Origin: CAWCAL01 sp963695075
GTDB taxonomy: Bacteria > Actinomycetota > Acidimicrobiia > Acidimicrobiales > CAWCAL01
NCBI GenBank assembly: GCA_963695075.1
Contig: CAVOFR010000003.1
Coordinates: 248,001 to 312,000 of the forward strand
Reading direction: 5' to 3'
DNA length: 64,000 nt
Shown: positions 51,080-59,568 of the stretch, piece by piece
Layout of the letters: each line of letters starts with the position of its first letter
Numbering within the stretch: the first letter of the stretch is position 1
Position numbers and translations under genes: made by a program
Notes under the pieces: model-generated
Told to the model about the DNA's origin: nothing
What the model saw: the letters and a program-made list of their open reading frames with translations, nothing else
Database searches by the model: none

Positions 51080-52489
51080 GTGCTTGACTCGATGACCATG
51101 CTCAAGCATGTCGTCGTCGACGGATCGAACATCGCGACCGAGGGGCGATCACTTCCCAGCCTCCGCCAACTCGACGAAGCGGTGCTCGCTTTCCTCGACG
51201 AGTTCGACGTCGAGAACATCTCCGTCGTGGTCGACGCGACCTTCGGGCACCGCATCGACAAATCCGAACGGACCGAGTTCGACGAAGCCATCGCTGCGAA
51301 CGAGTTGGTGACTCCACCGGCGGGCGCGGTGGGAAGAGGTGACGCGTTCGTCCTCCAGATCGCGAGTCGCGTCGAGGCCACGGTGCTGTCCAACGACTCG
51401 TTTCAGGAATTCCACTCTGAGTACGAGTGGCTCTTCGAGGAGGATCGGCTCATCGGCGGCAAGCCGGTGCCGGGCATCGGCTGGGTGTTCGTTCCGCGCG
51501 TGCCCGTTCGGGGTCCGCGGTCGGGGCGGGGCCGCAGGGACCGCCGCAACCAGCCGGGTGGTAGCGGACAGAAGCCCGGCGCCAAGACTGACGACAAGCC
51601 GCCCACCCGGACCAGGAAGGCCGGCAGCGACGGCGCCAAGGGATCGGCTGGACAGGGCCGGGCCCGCCGAAGCAAGCGTCAGTCTGCGACGTTGGGTCCG
51701 CCACCGGTCCCGACGGCCTCGACTCCTCCCCCCGCTCCCGATCACAGCCGGGGCCGCGGGTCGAGAGGGAACCCGGACGACGTGGCGAGGTCGTTCGAGA
51801 GGAATCACCCGCCGGGCACACCCGTCGAAGGAACCGTCGAGCAGTTCGCTTCGCATGGAGCGTATGTCCGCATCGGCGATGCGCGCTGCTACGTGCCATT
51901 GACGGCGTTGGGAGATCCGGCGCCGCGCAGTCCGAAGGCAGTGCTGACGCGCGGCGAGGACCGTGGCTTCATCGTCGAGCGTGTCGACGCTTCGACAGGC
52001 GAGATCGACCTGACCCTGGCAGCATTCGGGGACAGCGCGACCGGCACCACTTCATCCAGCTCAGTGCACAGACCAGAAACAACCCCGCAACCGGAGGAAA
52101 CCCCGATGGCAACCAAGAAGAAGAGGAAGGCGCCAGCCAAGAAGGCGCCCGCGAAACGGAAGGCGCCGGCCAAGAAGAAGGCACCCGCGAAACGGAAGGC
52201 GCCGGCCAAGAAGAAGGCACCCGCCAAGAAGAAGGCACCCGCGAAACGGAAGGCGCCGGCCAAGAAGAAGGCGCCGGCCAAGAAGAAGGCACCAGCCAAG
52301 AAGAAGGCACCAGCCAAGAAGAAGGCACCAGCCAAGAAGAAGGCACCAGCCAAGAAGAAGGCACCCGCGAAACGGAAGGCGCCGGCCAAGAAGAAGGCAC
52401 CAGCCAAGAAGAAGGCACCCGCGAAACGGAAGGCGCCGGCCAAGAAGAAGGCACCCGCGAAACGGAAGGCGCCGGCCAAGAAGCGGTAG
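51080..52489 (+). CDS. NYN (PIN-like) ribonuclease domain fused to an S1 domain and a histone-H1-like KAPAKK tail
   Basis: 469 aa from a GTG at 51080; ATG at 51092 or 51098 would trim four to six residues. Domain order: an NYN/Zc3h12a-like RNase fold (about 8-130) with HVVVDGSNIATEGRS (Asp and Asn of the active site), SVVVDATFGHRID, VGRGDAFVLQIA and TVLSNDSFQEFHSE; a basic Arg/Gly/Pro linker (about 140-240); an S1-type OB domain (about 247-320) with GTVEQFASHGAYVRIGDARC; then a Lys-Ala-Pro tail (343-469) with about 20 KAPAKK/KAPAKR units. This joins RNA cleavage, RNA binding and a DNA/RNA-condensing tail. An internal ribosome-binding site and start at 52106 suggest a second product. Divergent from the VWA gene. 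Confidence 0.75.
   Translation: MLDSMTMLKHVVVDGSNIATEGRSLPSLRQLDEAVLAFLDEFDVENISVVVDATFGHRIDKSERTEFDEAIAANELVTPPAGAVGRGDAFVLQIASRVEATVLSNDSFQEFHSEYEWLFEEDRLIGGKPVPGIGWVFVPRVPVRGPRSGRGRRDRRNQPGGSGQKPGAKTDDKPPTRTRKAGSDGAKGSAGQGRARRSKRQSATLGPPPVPTASTPPPAPDHSRGRGSRGNPDDVARSFERNHPPGTPVEGTVEQFASHGAYVRIGDARCYVPLTALGDPAPRSPKAVLTRGEDRGFIVERVDASTGEIDLTLAAFGDSATGTTSSSSVHRPETTPQPEETPMATKKKRKAPAKKAPAKRKAPAKKKAPAKRKAPAKKKAPAKKKAPAKRKAPAKKKAPAKKKAPAKKKAPAKKKAPAKKKAPAKKKAPAKRKAPAKKKAPAKKKAPAKRKAPAKKKAPAKRKAPAKKR
52093..52108 (+). promoter_or_regulatory. Internal Shine-Dalgarno and in-frame start within the NYN-S1 gene
   Basis: GGAGG at 52093-52097, part of CCGGAGGAAA, stands eight bases before the in-frame ATG at 52106, ideal spacing. 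The sequence before it encodes a Ser/Thr/Pro/Glu linker, and after it the protein begins MATKKKRKAPAKK, the usual start of small histone-H1-like bacterial proteins. This decides a probable second start. Confidence 0.65.
52106..52489 (+). CDS. Predicted separate histone-H1-like Lys/Ala/Pro protein (internal in-frame product)
   Basis: 127 aa from the internal ATG. It consists of MATKKKR followed by about 20 tandem KAPAKK/KAPAKR repeats. It carries more than 40 percent basic residues, no hydrophobic core and no other domain. Proteins of this composition are nucleoid-associated, as in the C-terminal tails of actinobacterial HU and in bacterial H1 homologues. It is fully contained in the end of the NYN-S1 reading frame, so the same repeats can be made alone or fused. 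Existence of the free product is an inference from the strong internal ribosome-binding site. Confidence 0.55.
   Translation: MATKKKRKAPAKKAPAKRKAPAKKKAPAKRKAPAKKKAPAKKKAPAKRKAPAKKKAPAKKKAPAKKKAPAKKKAPAKKKAPAKKKAPAKRKAPAKKKAPAKKKAPAKRKAPAKKKAPAKRKAPAKKR
52130..52488 (+). repeat. Tandem 18-base coding repeats (KAPAKK/KAPAKR units)
   Basis: About 20 copies of an 18-base unit, in a few synonymous forms (GCACCAGCCAAGAAGAAG, GCGCCGGCCAAGAAGAAG, GCACCCGCGAAACGGAAG). Blocks of identical units, for example seven GCACCAGCC-type copies around 52290-52360, indicate recent expansion by slippage or recombination. Confidence 0.92.
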
Positions 52490-52526
52490 GCCAGATCGGC
52501 TGGTCCACGGTCGACGGATTCCACTC

Positions 52527-52557
52527 GGGGCCCTCGGTCTGTCCGACCGGGGGCTCC
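52527..52557 (+). terminator. Probable terminator hairpin after the KAPAKK gene
   Basis: GGGGCCCTCGGTC and GACCGGGGGCTCC form a strong GC-rich stem with a five-base loop, placed 38 bases after the stop codon and before ettA. No T tract follows. Confidence 0.45.
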
Positions 52558-52618
52558 TCCGCGTCCGGCGGCGCGGCGACGCCGCTACGCTCTGTCGGCC
52601 TATCTCAGGAGCACAACC

Positions 52619-54313
52619 GTGGCCGCACAGTTCATCTACACCATGTACAAGGTCGGCCGGTTCCACCCTCCCGACCGGGACGTGCTCAAGGACATCACGC
52701 TCTCGTTCTACCCGGGAGCAAAGATCGGAGTCATAGGTGGAAACGGGGCCGGGAAGTCATCGCTCCTTCGGATAATGGCCGGCGTCGACCAGGACTTCAC
52801 GGGAGAGGCCAGACTGACGGACGGATACTCGGTCGGGTTCCTCGAGCAGGAGCCCTCCCTCGACCCCGAAAAGGACGTGGAGGGAAACGTGTTCGACGGA
52901 GTAGCCGGCGCGGCCGCACTGCTTCGGGAGTACGACGAGGTCCTGGCCGGTTGGAGCGACCCCGACGCGGATTTCGACAAGCTCGGCGCGCGGCAAGCCG
53001 AGCTCGAGACCAAGATCGAAGCCGAGAACGCGTGGGATCTCCAGCGCACGATCGAGATCGCCATGGAGGCGCTTCGGCTCCCGCCGGCCGACGCCGACGT
53101 GGCGGTGCTGTCCGGCGGCGAACGTCGCCGGGTCGCCCTGTGCCGGCTCCTCCTCAGCAAGCCTGACCTCCTCCTGCTGGACGAGCCCACCAACCACCTC
53201 GACGCGGAGTCCGTCGCCTGGCTCGAACGTCACCTCCAGGAGTACCCGGGCACGGTCATCGCCATCACCCATGACCGCTACTTCCTCGACAACGTCGCCG
53301 GGTGGATTCTGGAACTCGATCGGGGCCGGGGTATTCCCTTCGAAGGGAACTACACGTCATGGCTCGAGCAGAAGCGGACGCGGCTCGCGCAGGAGGAGAA
53401 GGACGAGTCGGCTCGGCAACGCTCGCTCGCTCGTGAGCTCGAATGGGTACGAATGGCACCCAAGGCTCGACACGCCAAGGGCAAGGCACGGCTCTCCGCC
53501 TACGAGGAACTGCTCGCTGAAGCATCCGGTGACAGCGCGAAGGACAATCCGGCCGAGATCCACATCCCGCCCGGCCCCCGACTGGGCGATCTGGTCATCG
53601 AAGCCGACCACATCTCCAAGGGCTTCGACGACCGGCTCCTGATCGAGGATCTCAGCTTCACGCTGCCCCGCGCCGGCATCGTCGGTGTCATCGGCCCGAA
53701 TGGAGCCGGGAAGACGACGCTGTTCCGCATGATCACCACCGCCGACGAGCCGACGTCCGAGACCGCACCCGATGGCGGGTCGCTTCGCGTGGGGCCGACC
53801 GTCGAGATGGCCCACGTCGACCAGAACCGGGACGTCCTCGATGGCGGGCGGACCGTGTTCGAGACGATCACCGAAGGCCACGACGTGGTCGATGTGGGCG
53901 ACCGACAGGTGGACGGCCGCGCCTATGTGGCCTCGTTCAACTTTCGGGGGTCCGACCAGCAGAAGAAGGTGAGCGATCTGTCGGGCGGCGAGCGGAATCG
54001 GGTGCATCTGGCCCGGGTGCTCAAGCGCGGCGGCAATCTCCTCCTACTCGACGAACCGACCAACGACCTCGATGTCGATACGCTCCGAGCTCTCGAGAGC
54101 GCCCTCGAGTCATACCCCGGATGCGCCGTCGTCATCAGCCATGATCGATGGTTCCTCGACCGCATCGCCACCCACGTGCTGGCATTCGAGGGCAACTCCG
54201 AGGTCAGGTGGTTCGAGGGGAACTTCAGCGACTACGAGGAGATGCGCCATCGCGAACTGGGTGACGATGCCGACCGGCCCACCCGAATCAGGTACAAGCC
54301 ATTGGTCCGTTGA
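52619..54313 (+). CDS. ettA: Energy-dependent translational throttle protein EttA (ABC-F)
   Basis: 564 aa from a GTG at 52619 preceded by AGGAG at seven bases. Two ABC domains: Walker A GGNGAGKSS and GPNGAGKTT, signatures LSGGERRRVALC and LSGGERNRVHLA, and Walker B LLLDEPTNHLDAESV and LLLDEPTNDLDVDTL. The P-site tRNA interaction motif between the domains reads EWVRMAPKARHAKGKARL, as in EttA. The N-terminus QFIYTMYKVGRFHPP and SFYPGAKIGVIG also match. The protein binds the ribosomal E site and gates the start of elongation according to ATP/ADP. Upstream of the small Cys protein gene. Confidence 0.95.
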   Translation: MAAQFIYTMYKVGRFHPPDRDVLKDITLSFYPGAKIGVIGGNGAGKSSLLRIMAGVDQDFTGEARLTDGYSVGFLEQEPSLDPEKDVEGNVFDGVAGAAALLREYDEVLAGWSDPDADFDKLGARQAELETKIEAENAWDLQRTIEIAMEALRLPPADADVAVLSGGERRRVALCRLLLSKPDLLLLDEPTNHLDAESVAWLERHLQEYPGTVIAITHDRYFLDNVAGWILELDRGRGIPFEGNYTSWLEQKRTRLAQEEKDESARQRSLARELEWVRMAPKARHAKGKARLSAYEELLAEASGDSAKDNPAEIHIPPGPRLGDLVIEADHISKGFDDRLLIEDLSFTLPRAGIVGVIGPNGAGKTTLFRMITTADEPTSETAPDGGSLRVGPTVEMAHVDQNRDVLDGGRTVFETITEGHDVVDVGDRQVDGRAYVASFNFRGSDQQKKVSDLSGGERNRVHLARVLKRGGNLLLLDEPTNDLDVDTLRALESALESYPGCAVVISHDRWFLDRIATHVLAFEGNSEVRWFEGNFSDYEEMRHRELGDDADRPTRIRYKPLVR

Positions 54314-54375
54314 GGACGGGGTGAATCCGGTCCTCACCCTCCTCAGATCGGGACGGTCGTTGCCGATAGAGGTAC

Positions 54376-54663
54376 ATGGCGACCAAGACCGCTCCGAAGA
54401 AGACCGCCAAGAGGCGGGCCACGAAACCCACCGGGAAGCGGAAGGCTCCGGTCTTCAGGAGTAGGGGCGTCACCCGACCGGTCGAGGCCGGTAGCGCCGT
54501 CGAGTGCGCGTTGTGTGGCGAGCGGGTCAAGTTCCGAGCAAAGATCCGGCAGTACCAGGTCATCTGCAACGTGTACATGAAGAACCAGTGGGACCGCGTC
54601 GAGCACTACCACGATGAGTGCTACGTGCAAGCGGGTTCGCCATACGGCGACCCGGAGGAATAG
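54376..54663 (+). CDS. Small basic protein with a Cys/His motif, unknown function
   Basis: 95 aa, starting 62 bases after ettA. The first 33 residues are Lys/Arg/Ala/Pro/Thr-rich (MATKTAPKKTAKRRATKPTG), recalling the KAPAKK tail of the neighbouring gene. The C-terminal part has ECALCGERVKFRAKIRQYQ and later YHDECY, giving a CxxC...HxxxC arrangement that could bind zinc. I do not recognise the family. Basic tail plus a putative zinc knuckle suggests nucleic-acid or ribosome binding, which would fit its place behind ettA. Confidence 0.65.
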   Translation: MATKTAPKKTAKRRATKPTGKRKAPVFRSRGVTRPVEAGSAVECALCGERVKFRAKIRQYQVICNVYMKNQWDRVEHYHDECYVQAGSPYGDPEE

Positions 54664-54767
54664 CGGGTAGGCCGGCCGCGGCAGGAGAGCGGCGGCGCCC
54701 CCGCTGAGGCCCACCACGCCTCGGGCCCCAGTTTGTGCCGGGACCCGGCCGCGGCTGGGATAGGGCG

Positions 54768-55544
54768 ATGGCCTCCACCACTGCCTCCGAAGCCGATCAC
54801 CGTCTCGCGGCCGACATCGCACGGGCGACGGGCGAACTGCTCGTCGAGCTGCGTGATCGTCTGGCCGGCGAAGGCGTCGATGGCAGCACGCTGAAGGACG
54901 AGGGGGACCGGCGAGCCCACGAGTACATCGTCAGTCGCCTCGCCGCCGAGCGCCCGGAAGACGGGCTGCTCTCCGAGGAGGGAACCGACGATCAGAGTCG
55001 GCTCAGCCGTGAACGGGTGTGGATCGTCGATCCTCTGGACGGCACGAGGGAGTTCTCCGAGCCACCCCGAGTCGACTGGGCGGTGCACATCGCCATGTCG
55101 GTCGCGGGCGTCCCCGTCGTAGGTGCCGTGGCCCTGCCGGCTCAGCAGCTCGTACTCTCGACCGCGTCGATCGAGGGGATCGCTCCTCCGCATGACGGGC
55201 CACCCCGCCTGGTGGTGAGCCGCACCAGGCCCCCGACAGCCGCTACCCACCTCGCATCGGTGCTCGAAGGCCAATTGGTGGAGATGGGCTCAGCAGGAGC
55301 CAAGGTCATGGCCGTTCTCCTGGGCCAGGCCGACGTGTACGCCCACACGGGCGGGCAGTACGAGTGGGACTCGTGTGCCCCGGTCGCGGTCGCCCGGGCC
55401 TTCGGAGCGCACACATCGCGCGTCGACGGCTCGCCGCTCCGGTACAACAACCCCGATCCCTACCTGCCTGATCTGCTGGTCTGCCGACCGGAGTTGGCTG
55501 AAGTGTCGTTGCGGGCGCTGACCGCCTTCGAGGACCGCGGATGA
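54768..55544 (+). CDS. Inositol-monophosphatase family enzyme, CysQ-like 3'(2'),5'-bisphosphate nucleotidase
   Basis: 258 aa from the ATG at 54768. Metal-binding motifs are EEGTDD (after LLS) and WIVDPLDGTREFSE (the DPLDGT signature), with WDSCAPVAVARAFGAH near the C-terminus completing the Asp ligand set. The order and size resemble actinobacterial CysQ, which hydrolyses PAP formed during sulfate assimilation, and also inositol phosphatases. The gene overlaps the enoyl-CoA hydratase start (ATGA), beginning a four-gene run with ABC1 kinase and NucS. Confidence 0.83.
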   Translation: MASTTASEADHRLAADIARATGELLVELRDRLAGEGVDGSTLKDEGDRRAHEYIVSRLAAERPEDGLLSEEGTDDQSRLSRERVWIVDPLDGTREFSEPPRVDWAVHIAMSVAGVPVVGAVALPAQQLVLSTASIEGIAPPHDGPPRLVVSRTRPPTAATHLASVLEGQLVEMGSAGAKVMAVLLGQADVYAHTGGQYEWDSCAPVAVARAFGAHTSRVDGSPLRYNNPDPYLPDLLVCRPELAEVSLRALTAFEDRG

Positions 55545-56356
55545 CCGAACCCGTCGTCCTGTACGACACGACCGACCGCATTGCCACCATCACGCTCCAT
55601 CGGCCGCACCGCCTCAACGCTTGGACCGGCCGAATGCATGCCGAGTACCGGTCGGCCGTCCAACGCGCCGAACAGGAAGACGACGTCCGGGCCATCGTCG
55701 TGACCGGGTCCGGACGCGGCTTCTGTGCGGGCGCCGACGTGGCTGCCCTCGAGAAAGAGTCCGAAGCCGGCCACTACGACGACGGGCTCGGCGAGGAGAC
55801 GGCTCGACCGGGCTGGGGGATCCGACCCGAGTTCGACCATCCGTTCGCCTTCCATTTCGGTCTCACCAAACCCGTCATCGCCATGATCAACGGCCCCGCA
55901 GCCGGAGTCGGGCTGGTCCTCGCCTGCTTCGCCGACCTGCGATTCGCGGCGACCGACGCCAAGCTCACCGCGGCGCACGGACGACTGGGCCTGCCCGTCG
56001 AGTTCGGGTTGTCCTGGCTACTCCCCCGGCTGATCGGCCTGGGTCGGGCAGCCGACCTACTGCTCTCCAGTCGGATCGTCCTGGGTGACGAGGCGGCCGA
56101 GATCGGGCTCGTCACTCGAGCCGCTCCGAGCGAGGGGCTGACCCGGGTCACCACCGACTATGCCAGGAACCTCACCGACCTCATCTCACCGACGTCGTTG
56201 TGGCTGACCAAGCGCCAGCTCTACGGCGACCTCCATGCCGATCTGGGCCACTCGATGAGCCGAGCCGTCGAGCTCCTGGACGTGGCCATGGGCGGCCCCG
56301 ACTTCGCCTCCGGCGTCAAAGCCCTGCGGGACCGGGTAGATCCGAGATTCGCGTGA
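55541..56356 (+). CDS. Enoyl-CoA hydratase/isomerase family protein
   Basis: 271 aa. Crotonase features: TITLHRPHRLNAWTGRMH, the oxyanion-hole motif GSGRGFCAGADVAAL, NGPAAGVGLVLACFADLRFA, and GRLGLPVEFGLSWLLPRLIG, which carries a Glu at the usual catalytic region. The C-terminal helix region is standard. It hydrates 2-enoyl-CoA or acts as an isomerase. It overlaps both neighbours by four bases (ATGA with cysQ-like, GTGA with the kinase), so it is co-translated with them; that is compactness, not proof of a shared pathway. Confidence 0.88.
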   Translation: MTEPVVLYDTTDRIATITLHRPHRLNAWTGRMHAEYRSAVQRAEQEDDVRAIVVTGSGRGFCAGADVAALEKESEAGHYDDGLGEETARPGWGIRPEFDHPFAFHFGLTKPVIAMINGPAAGVGLVLACFADLRFAATDAKLTAAHGRLGLPVEFGLSWLLPRLIGLGRAADLLLSSRIVLGDEAAEIGLVTRAAPSEGLTRVTTDYARNLTDLISPTSLWLTKRQLYGDLHADLGHSMSRAVELLDVAMGGPDFASGVKALRDRVDPRFA

Positions 56357-57969
56357 ACGCGCCCGAACGGGACACGAGAGAGCCCGCGGAGGAGTCCGAC
56401 ACGACGTGGGGTGCCTTCAGCCCGGCCCAGCCATGGAACATCTCCCCCCGGCCGCCCTGGCGTCGACACCTCGTCCTCGTACGCAGCGCGGTCGCTCACC
56501 GGACCCCTCGACTGATCGAACGACGCCGGGTGCCCCCGCTCCGCCGTCTGGTCGAGGTCACCTGGCACATAGGACGCGCCGTCGTCGGATGGCAGCTCGG
56601 TCAGGCCAAGCCGGGAGGAACGCCGGATCGTCGGGCGGACCTCTCCCGACGCCTCCGGGTGGCCGCCGAGGCGCTCGGCCCGACGTACATCAAGCTGGGC
56701 CAGATCATCTCTTCGGGTCGCGGGATCTTCCCACCCGAGCTCGTCGACGAATTCAGCCTATGTCGAGATCGCGTGCCACCGATGCCTTACCAGGCCGTCC
56801 GAGCGGTGGTCGAATCCGACCTCGGCGGGCCCCTCGACCGCGTTTTCAGCTCCTTCGAGCAGACCCCGATAGCGGCCGCGTCGATCGCTCAGGTCCACCG
56901 GGCTCGACTGCACAGCGGTGAGTCGGTGGTCGTGAAGGTGCAGCGGCCGTCGATCGAGGCGGTCGTGGCAGAGGATCTGGCGGTCATGGCCTGGCTCGCC
57001 CCACTCCTCATCGGCCGAATACCGGTCGCCGCACTCGCCAATCCGCCGGTCCTGGTCGAGGTGTTCGCCAACACGATCGCCGAGGAGCTCGACTTTCGGC
57101 TCGAAGCCGAGAACATGCTCGATGTGGCGGCGGCGTTCACCGCGGTCGGCCAGGACGGCTACGTCGTTCCCAGACCGCACCCCGACCTGGTCACCGAGCG
57201 CGTGCTGGTGATGGAGGAGCTCGAGGGCTTCCCGTTCGAGGCGGTCGAAGCCATGCGGGAGGCGGGGGTCGACACCGAGTCGGTCGTGCGAACCGGGATG
57301 ATCGGGTTCATGGAGGGATGCATGCTCCTCGGGATATTCCACGGTGACCTCCACGCCGGCAACCTCCTGGTGCTCGGAGACGGACGCATCGGCCTGCTCG
57401 ACTACGGGATCACCGGGCGGATGCCGCCGTTCCAGCGGCTCGCGTTCCTACGCCTCCTGGTGGCTGCTTCGATCAACGACGTCCGAGGCCAGGTCGGAGC
57501 GGTACGCGACCTCGGGGCGCTGCCGCCCGACACCGACGTCGACGAGGTGATTCGACTCCTCGGGCTGGACCAGCCACTGGTCGATCCGACGACGATGAGC
57601 CAGGACCAGCTCCTGGGCGAGATCGGCCGGGTCCTGAAGGCGCTGCTCGAGATGGGTGCTCGGATGCCCAAGGTCCTGATGCTCTTCGTCAAGAACATGG
57701 TCTTCCTAGACGGGGCCATCGCCACGCTCGCCCCGAACCTCGACATCTTCGGCGAGATCGAGAAGATCTCGGTCTACTTCGCCCAGACCCACGGCGAGAC
57801 GATCGCCCGCCAGATCGGGATGAACCTCGAGGACTGGTCGCTCGACATGGACGGCGTGAAGGCCTCGTTCTTCGTCGAACCCGACGTGGAGAAACTCACG
57901 TATCAGGATGTGCTCGAACGCCGAGAGCAGATCCGGCACAAGGTCCGGAAGGGCCGAGGGAAGGGATAG
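56353..57969 (+). CDS. ABC1/UbiB-family atypical kinase
   Basis: 538 aa from the GTG at 56353, overlapping the hydratase stop. Family motifs: the KxGQ motif in LGPTYIKLGQIISSGRGIFPPEL, the Ala-rich AAASIAQVHRARL loop in place of a Gly-rich loop, VVVKVQRPSIEAVV with the Lys, EELDFRLEAENM, and the catalytic FHGDLHAGNLLV followed by LLDYGITGRM. The ExD-type acidic residues are present. No clear C-terminal membrane helix is visible. UbiB-like kinases support lipid or quinone metabolism; actinobacteria use menaquinone, so the target here is unclear. Confidence 0.9.
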   Translation: MNAPERDTREPAEESDTTWGAFSPAQPWNISPRPPWRRHLVLVRSAVAHRTPRLIERRRVPPLRRLVEVTWHIGRAVVGWQLGQAKPGGTPDRRADLSRRLRVAAEALGPTYIKLGQIISSGRGIFPPELVDEFSLCRDRVPPMPYQAVRAVVESDLGGPLDRVFSSFEQTPIAAASIAQVHRARLHSGESVVVKVQRPSIEAVVAEDLAVMAWLAPLLIGRIPVAALANPPVLVEVFANTIAEELDFRLEAENMLDVAAAFTAVGQDGYVVPRPHPDLVTERVLVMEELEGFPFEAVEAMREAGVDTESVVRTGMIGFMEGCMLLGIFHGDLHAGNLLVLGDGRIGLLDYGITGRMPPFQRLAFLRLLVAASINDVRGQVGAVRDLGALPPDTDVDEVIRLLGLDQPLVDPTTMSQDQLLGEIGRVLKALLEMGARMPKVLMLFVKNMVFLDGAIATLAPNLDIFGEIEKISVYFAQTHGETIARQIGMNLEDWSLDMDGVKASFFVEPDVEKLTYQDVLERREQIRHKVRKGRGKG

Positions 57970-57973
57970 AGAC

Positions 57974-58639
57974 GTGCGCTTGGTCATCGCCCGATGTTCG
58001 GTCGACTACGAGGGGCGCCTCGCGGCCCACCTGCCGTCGGCGACTCGGCTCATCATGGTGAAGGCCGACGGTTGTGTCGCCATCCACGCCGACGGCGGCG
58101 CCTACAAGCCGCTCAACTGGATGAACGCTCCCAACACGCTGGTCGAGGACACCGACGAGGGCCAGTGGCGGGTCCACAATCCAAAGGGTGAGCGACTCAC
58201 GATCCACATCGAGGAGATCCTCAGCGACGAGAGGACCGAGCTCGGCGACGACCCGGGACTCCAGAAGGACGGCGTCGAGGCCCATCTGCAGGAACTGCTC
58301 GCCGCCGACCCGACCGCCCTCGGTCCGGAGCTACAGCTCGTCCGTCGCGAGTACCCGACCGACATCGGCCCGGTCGACCTGCTGTGCCGCGATGGTGACG
58401 GCACGGCCGTCGCGGTCGAGGTCAAGCGCCGAGGCGACCTCGACGGCGTCGAACAACTCAGCCGATACATCGAGCGACTCAACCTCGATCCGCGCCTGCG
58501 GCCGGTCCGCGGGCTGTTCGTCGCCCAGCAGATCAAACCGCAGGCCAAGGTCCTCGCCGGGTCGCGTGACATCGACTGCATCGAGATCGACTACGCCGAG
58601 CTGCGCGGAGCCGAGACCGTCGAGATGCGGCTGTTCTGA
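57974..58639 (+). CDS. nucS: Mismatch-specific endonuclease NucS (EndoMS)
   Basis: 221 aa from a GTG four bases after the kinase stop. The N-terminal domain begins VRLVIARCSVDYEGRLAAHL and contains LIMVKADGCVAIHADGG and YKPLNWM. The RecB-like C-terminal nuclease domain has REYPTDIGPVDLLCR (catalytic Asp) and VAVEVKRRGDLDGVEQLSRY (Glu-x-Lys) as in mycobacterial NucS. NucS provides the non-canonical mismatch repair of actinobacteria and archaea that lack MutS/MutL, cutting both strands at certain mismatches. The C-terminal residues of the sliding-clamp-binding tail are EMRLF. Confidence 0.95.
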   Translation: MRLVIARCSVDYEGRLAAHLPSATRLIMVKADGCVAIHADGGAYKPLNWMNAPNTLVEDTDEGQWRVHNPKGERLTIHIEEILSDERTELGDDPGLQKDGVEAHLQELLAADPTALGPELQLVRREYPTDIGPVDLLCRDGDGTAVAVEVKRRGDLDGVEQLSRYIERLNLDPRLRPVRGLFVAQQIKPQAKVLAGSRDIDCIEIDYAELRGAETVEMRLF

Positions 58640-58665
58640 CCGGTCCGAAGCCGACCGGGTCGGTG

Positions 58666-59502
58666 TCAGGTGAAGGTACAGCGCCCGCCGTCGAGGACGA
58701 CCCGGCCGTCGTCACCGCAGGTCTGGTAGATGGCCTCGTTGCCGTCCACCCACATGTTGATGGTGAGCGACTCACCGGGGAACACCGGGCTGGTGAAGCG
58801 GCCCTCGATGGACGTGAATCGGTCCGGGTCGCTGTCGCAGAGCGTGTGGAGCAAGGCGCGGCCGGTGAACCCGTAGGTGCAGAGCCCGTGCAGGATCGGC
58901 TTGGGGAACCCTGCCAGCTCAGCGAACTTCGGATCGCTGTGCAGCGGGTTCCGGTCGCCGGAGAGCCGGTAGAGCAGCGCCTGGTCCTCCCGGGTCGCGT
59001 AGGTGACCGAGTGGTCCGGCGAACGATCGGGCGCCACGTTCTTCGGTCCGGACGGCCCCCGGTCTCCACCCCAACCACCCTCGCCCCTGATGAAGAGGGA
59101 CGCGGTCTGGCTGAACAGCTTCCTGCCGTCGGTATCGGTGGTGGTTCCCGTGATGGCGACCACCGCTCCTTTGCCCTTGTCGTAGATCCCCGTCAGCTCG
59201 GCCACACATTCACCGGTACCCGACACCGGGATCGGCCCCTCGAGCTCGATCGCTTGTTCACCGTGGACGAGCATCGCCGGGTTGAACGACCCGAGGTGCT
59301 CGAAGACGTTGCTGAAGCCTTGCAGAACCACGGCCTGGGTGGGCAGGACCTGTTGATCGATGTCCTGGCTGTTCTCTGTCGTGAATTGGAGTTCGTCGAG
59401 TCCGGCGCCGACGCCGACCGCGTACAGCAGCGAGTCCTTCGAGTCCCATGAAACCTGGACCGGATCCGACTTGGAACCGACTGCATCGGGATTGATGGCC
59501 AT
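58666..59502 (-). CDS. MaoC-type 2-enoyl-CoA hydratase (double hotdog, hydratase 2)
   Basis: 278 aa. The C-terminal hotdog contains the hydratase-2 signature YRLSGDRNPLHSDPKFA with the catalytic Asp and His, then FPKPILHGLCTYGFTGRALL. The N-terminal hotdog is the degenerate substrate-binding half (VLQGFSNVFEHLGSFNP, MLVHGEQAIELEGP). This is the arrangement of the hydratase part of peroxisomal multifunctional enzyme 2 and of mycobacterial HsdB-like enzymes. It gives (R)-3-hydroxyacyl-CoA. It follows the SDR gene on the same strand by 66 bases, so the two likely act together. Confidence 0.9.
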   Translation of the reverse strand: MAINPDAVGSKSDPVQVSWDSKDSLLYAVGVGAGLDELQFTTENSQDIDQQVLPTQAVVLQGFSNVFEHLGSFNPAMLVHGEQAIELEGPIPVSGTGECVAELTGIYDKGKGAVVAITGTTTDTDGRKLFSQTASLFIRGEGGWGGDRGPSGPKNVAPDRSPDHSVTYATREDQALLYRLSGDRNPLHSDPKFAELAGFPKPILHGLCTYGFTGRALLHTLCDSDPDRFTSIEGRFTSPVFPGESLTINMWVDGNEAIYQTCGDDGRVVLDGGRCTFT

Positions 59503-59568
59503 TGGTTGTTCCCCCTGGGGTTGGGTGTGATGGTGGACGCCGGATTGACCGGCTCGGACAGCGGGTTC

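Noticed and set aside
52130..52488. Tandem repeats as a CRISPR array
   Set aside because: There are no unique spacers; the units are contiguous, in frame and encode KAPAKK.
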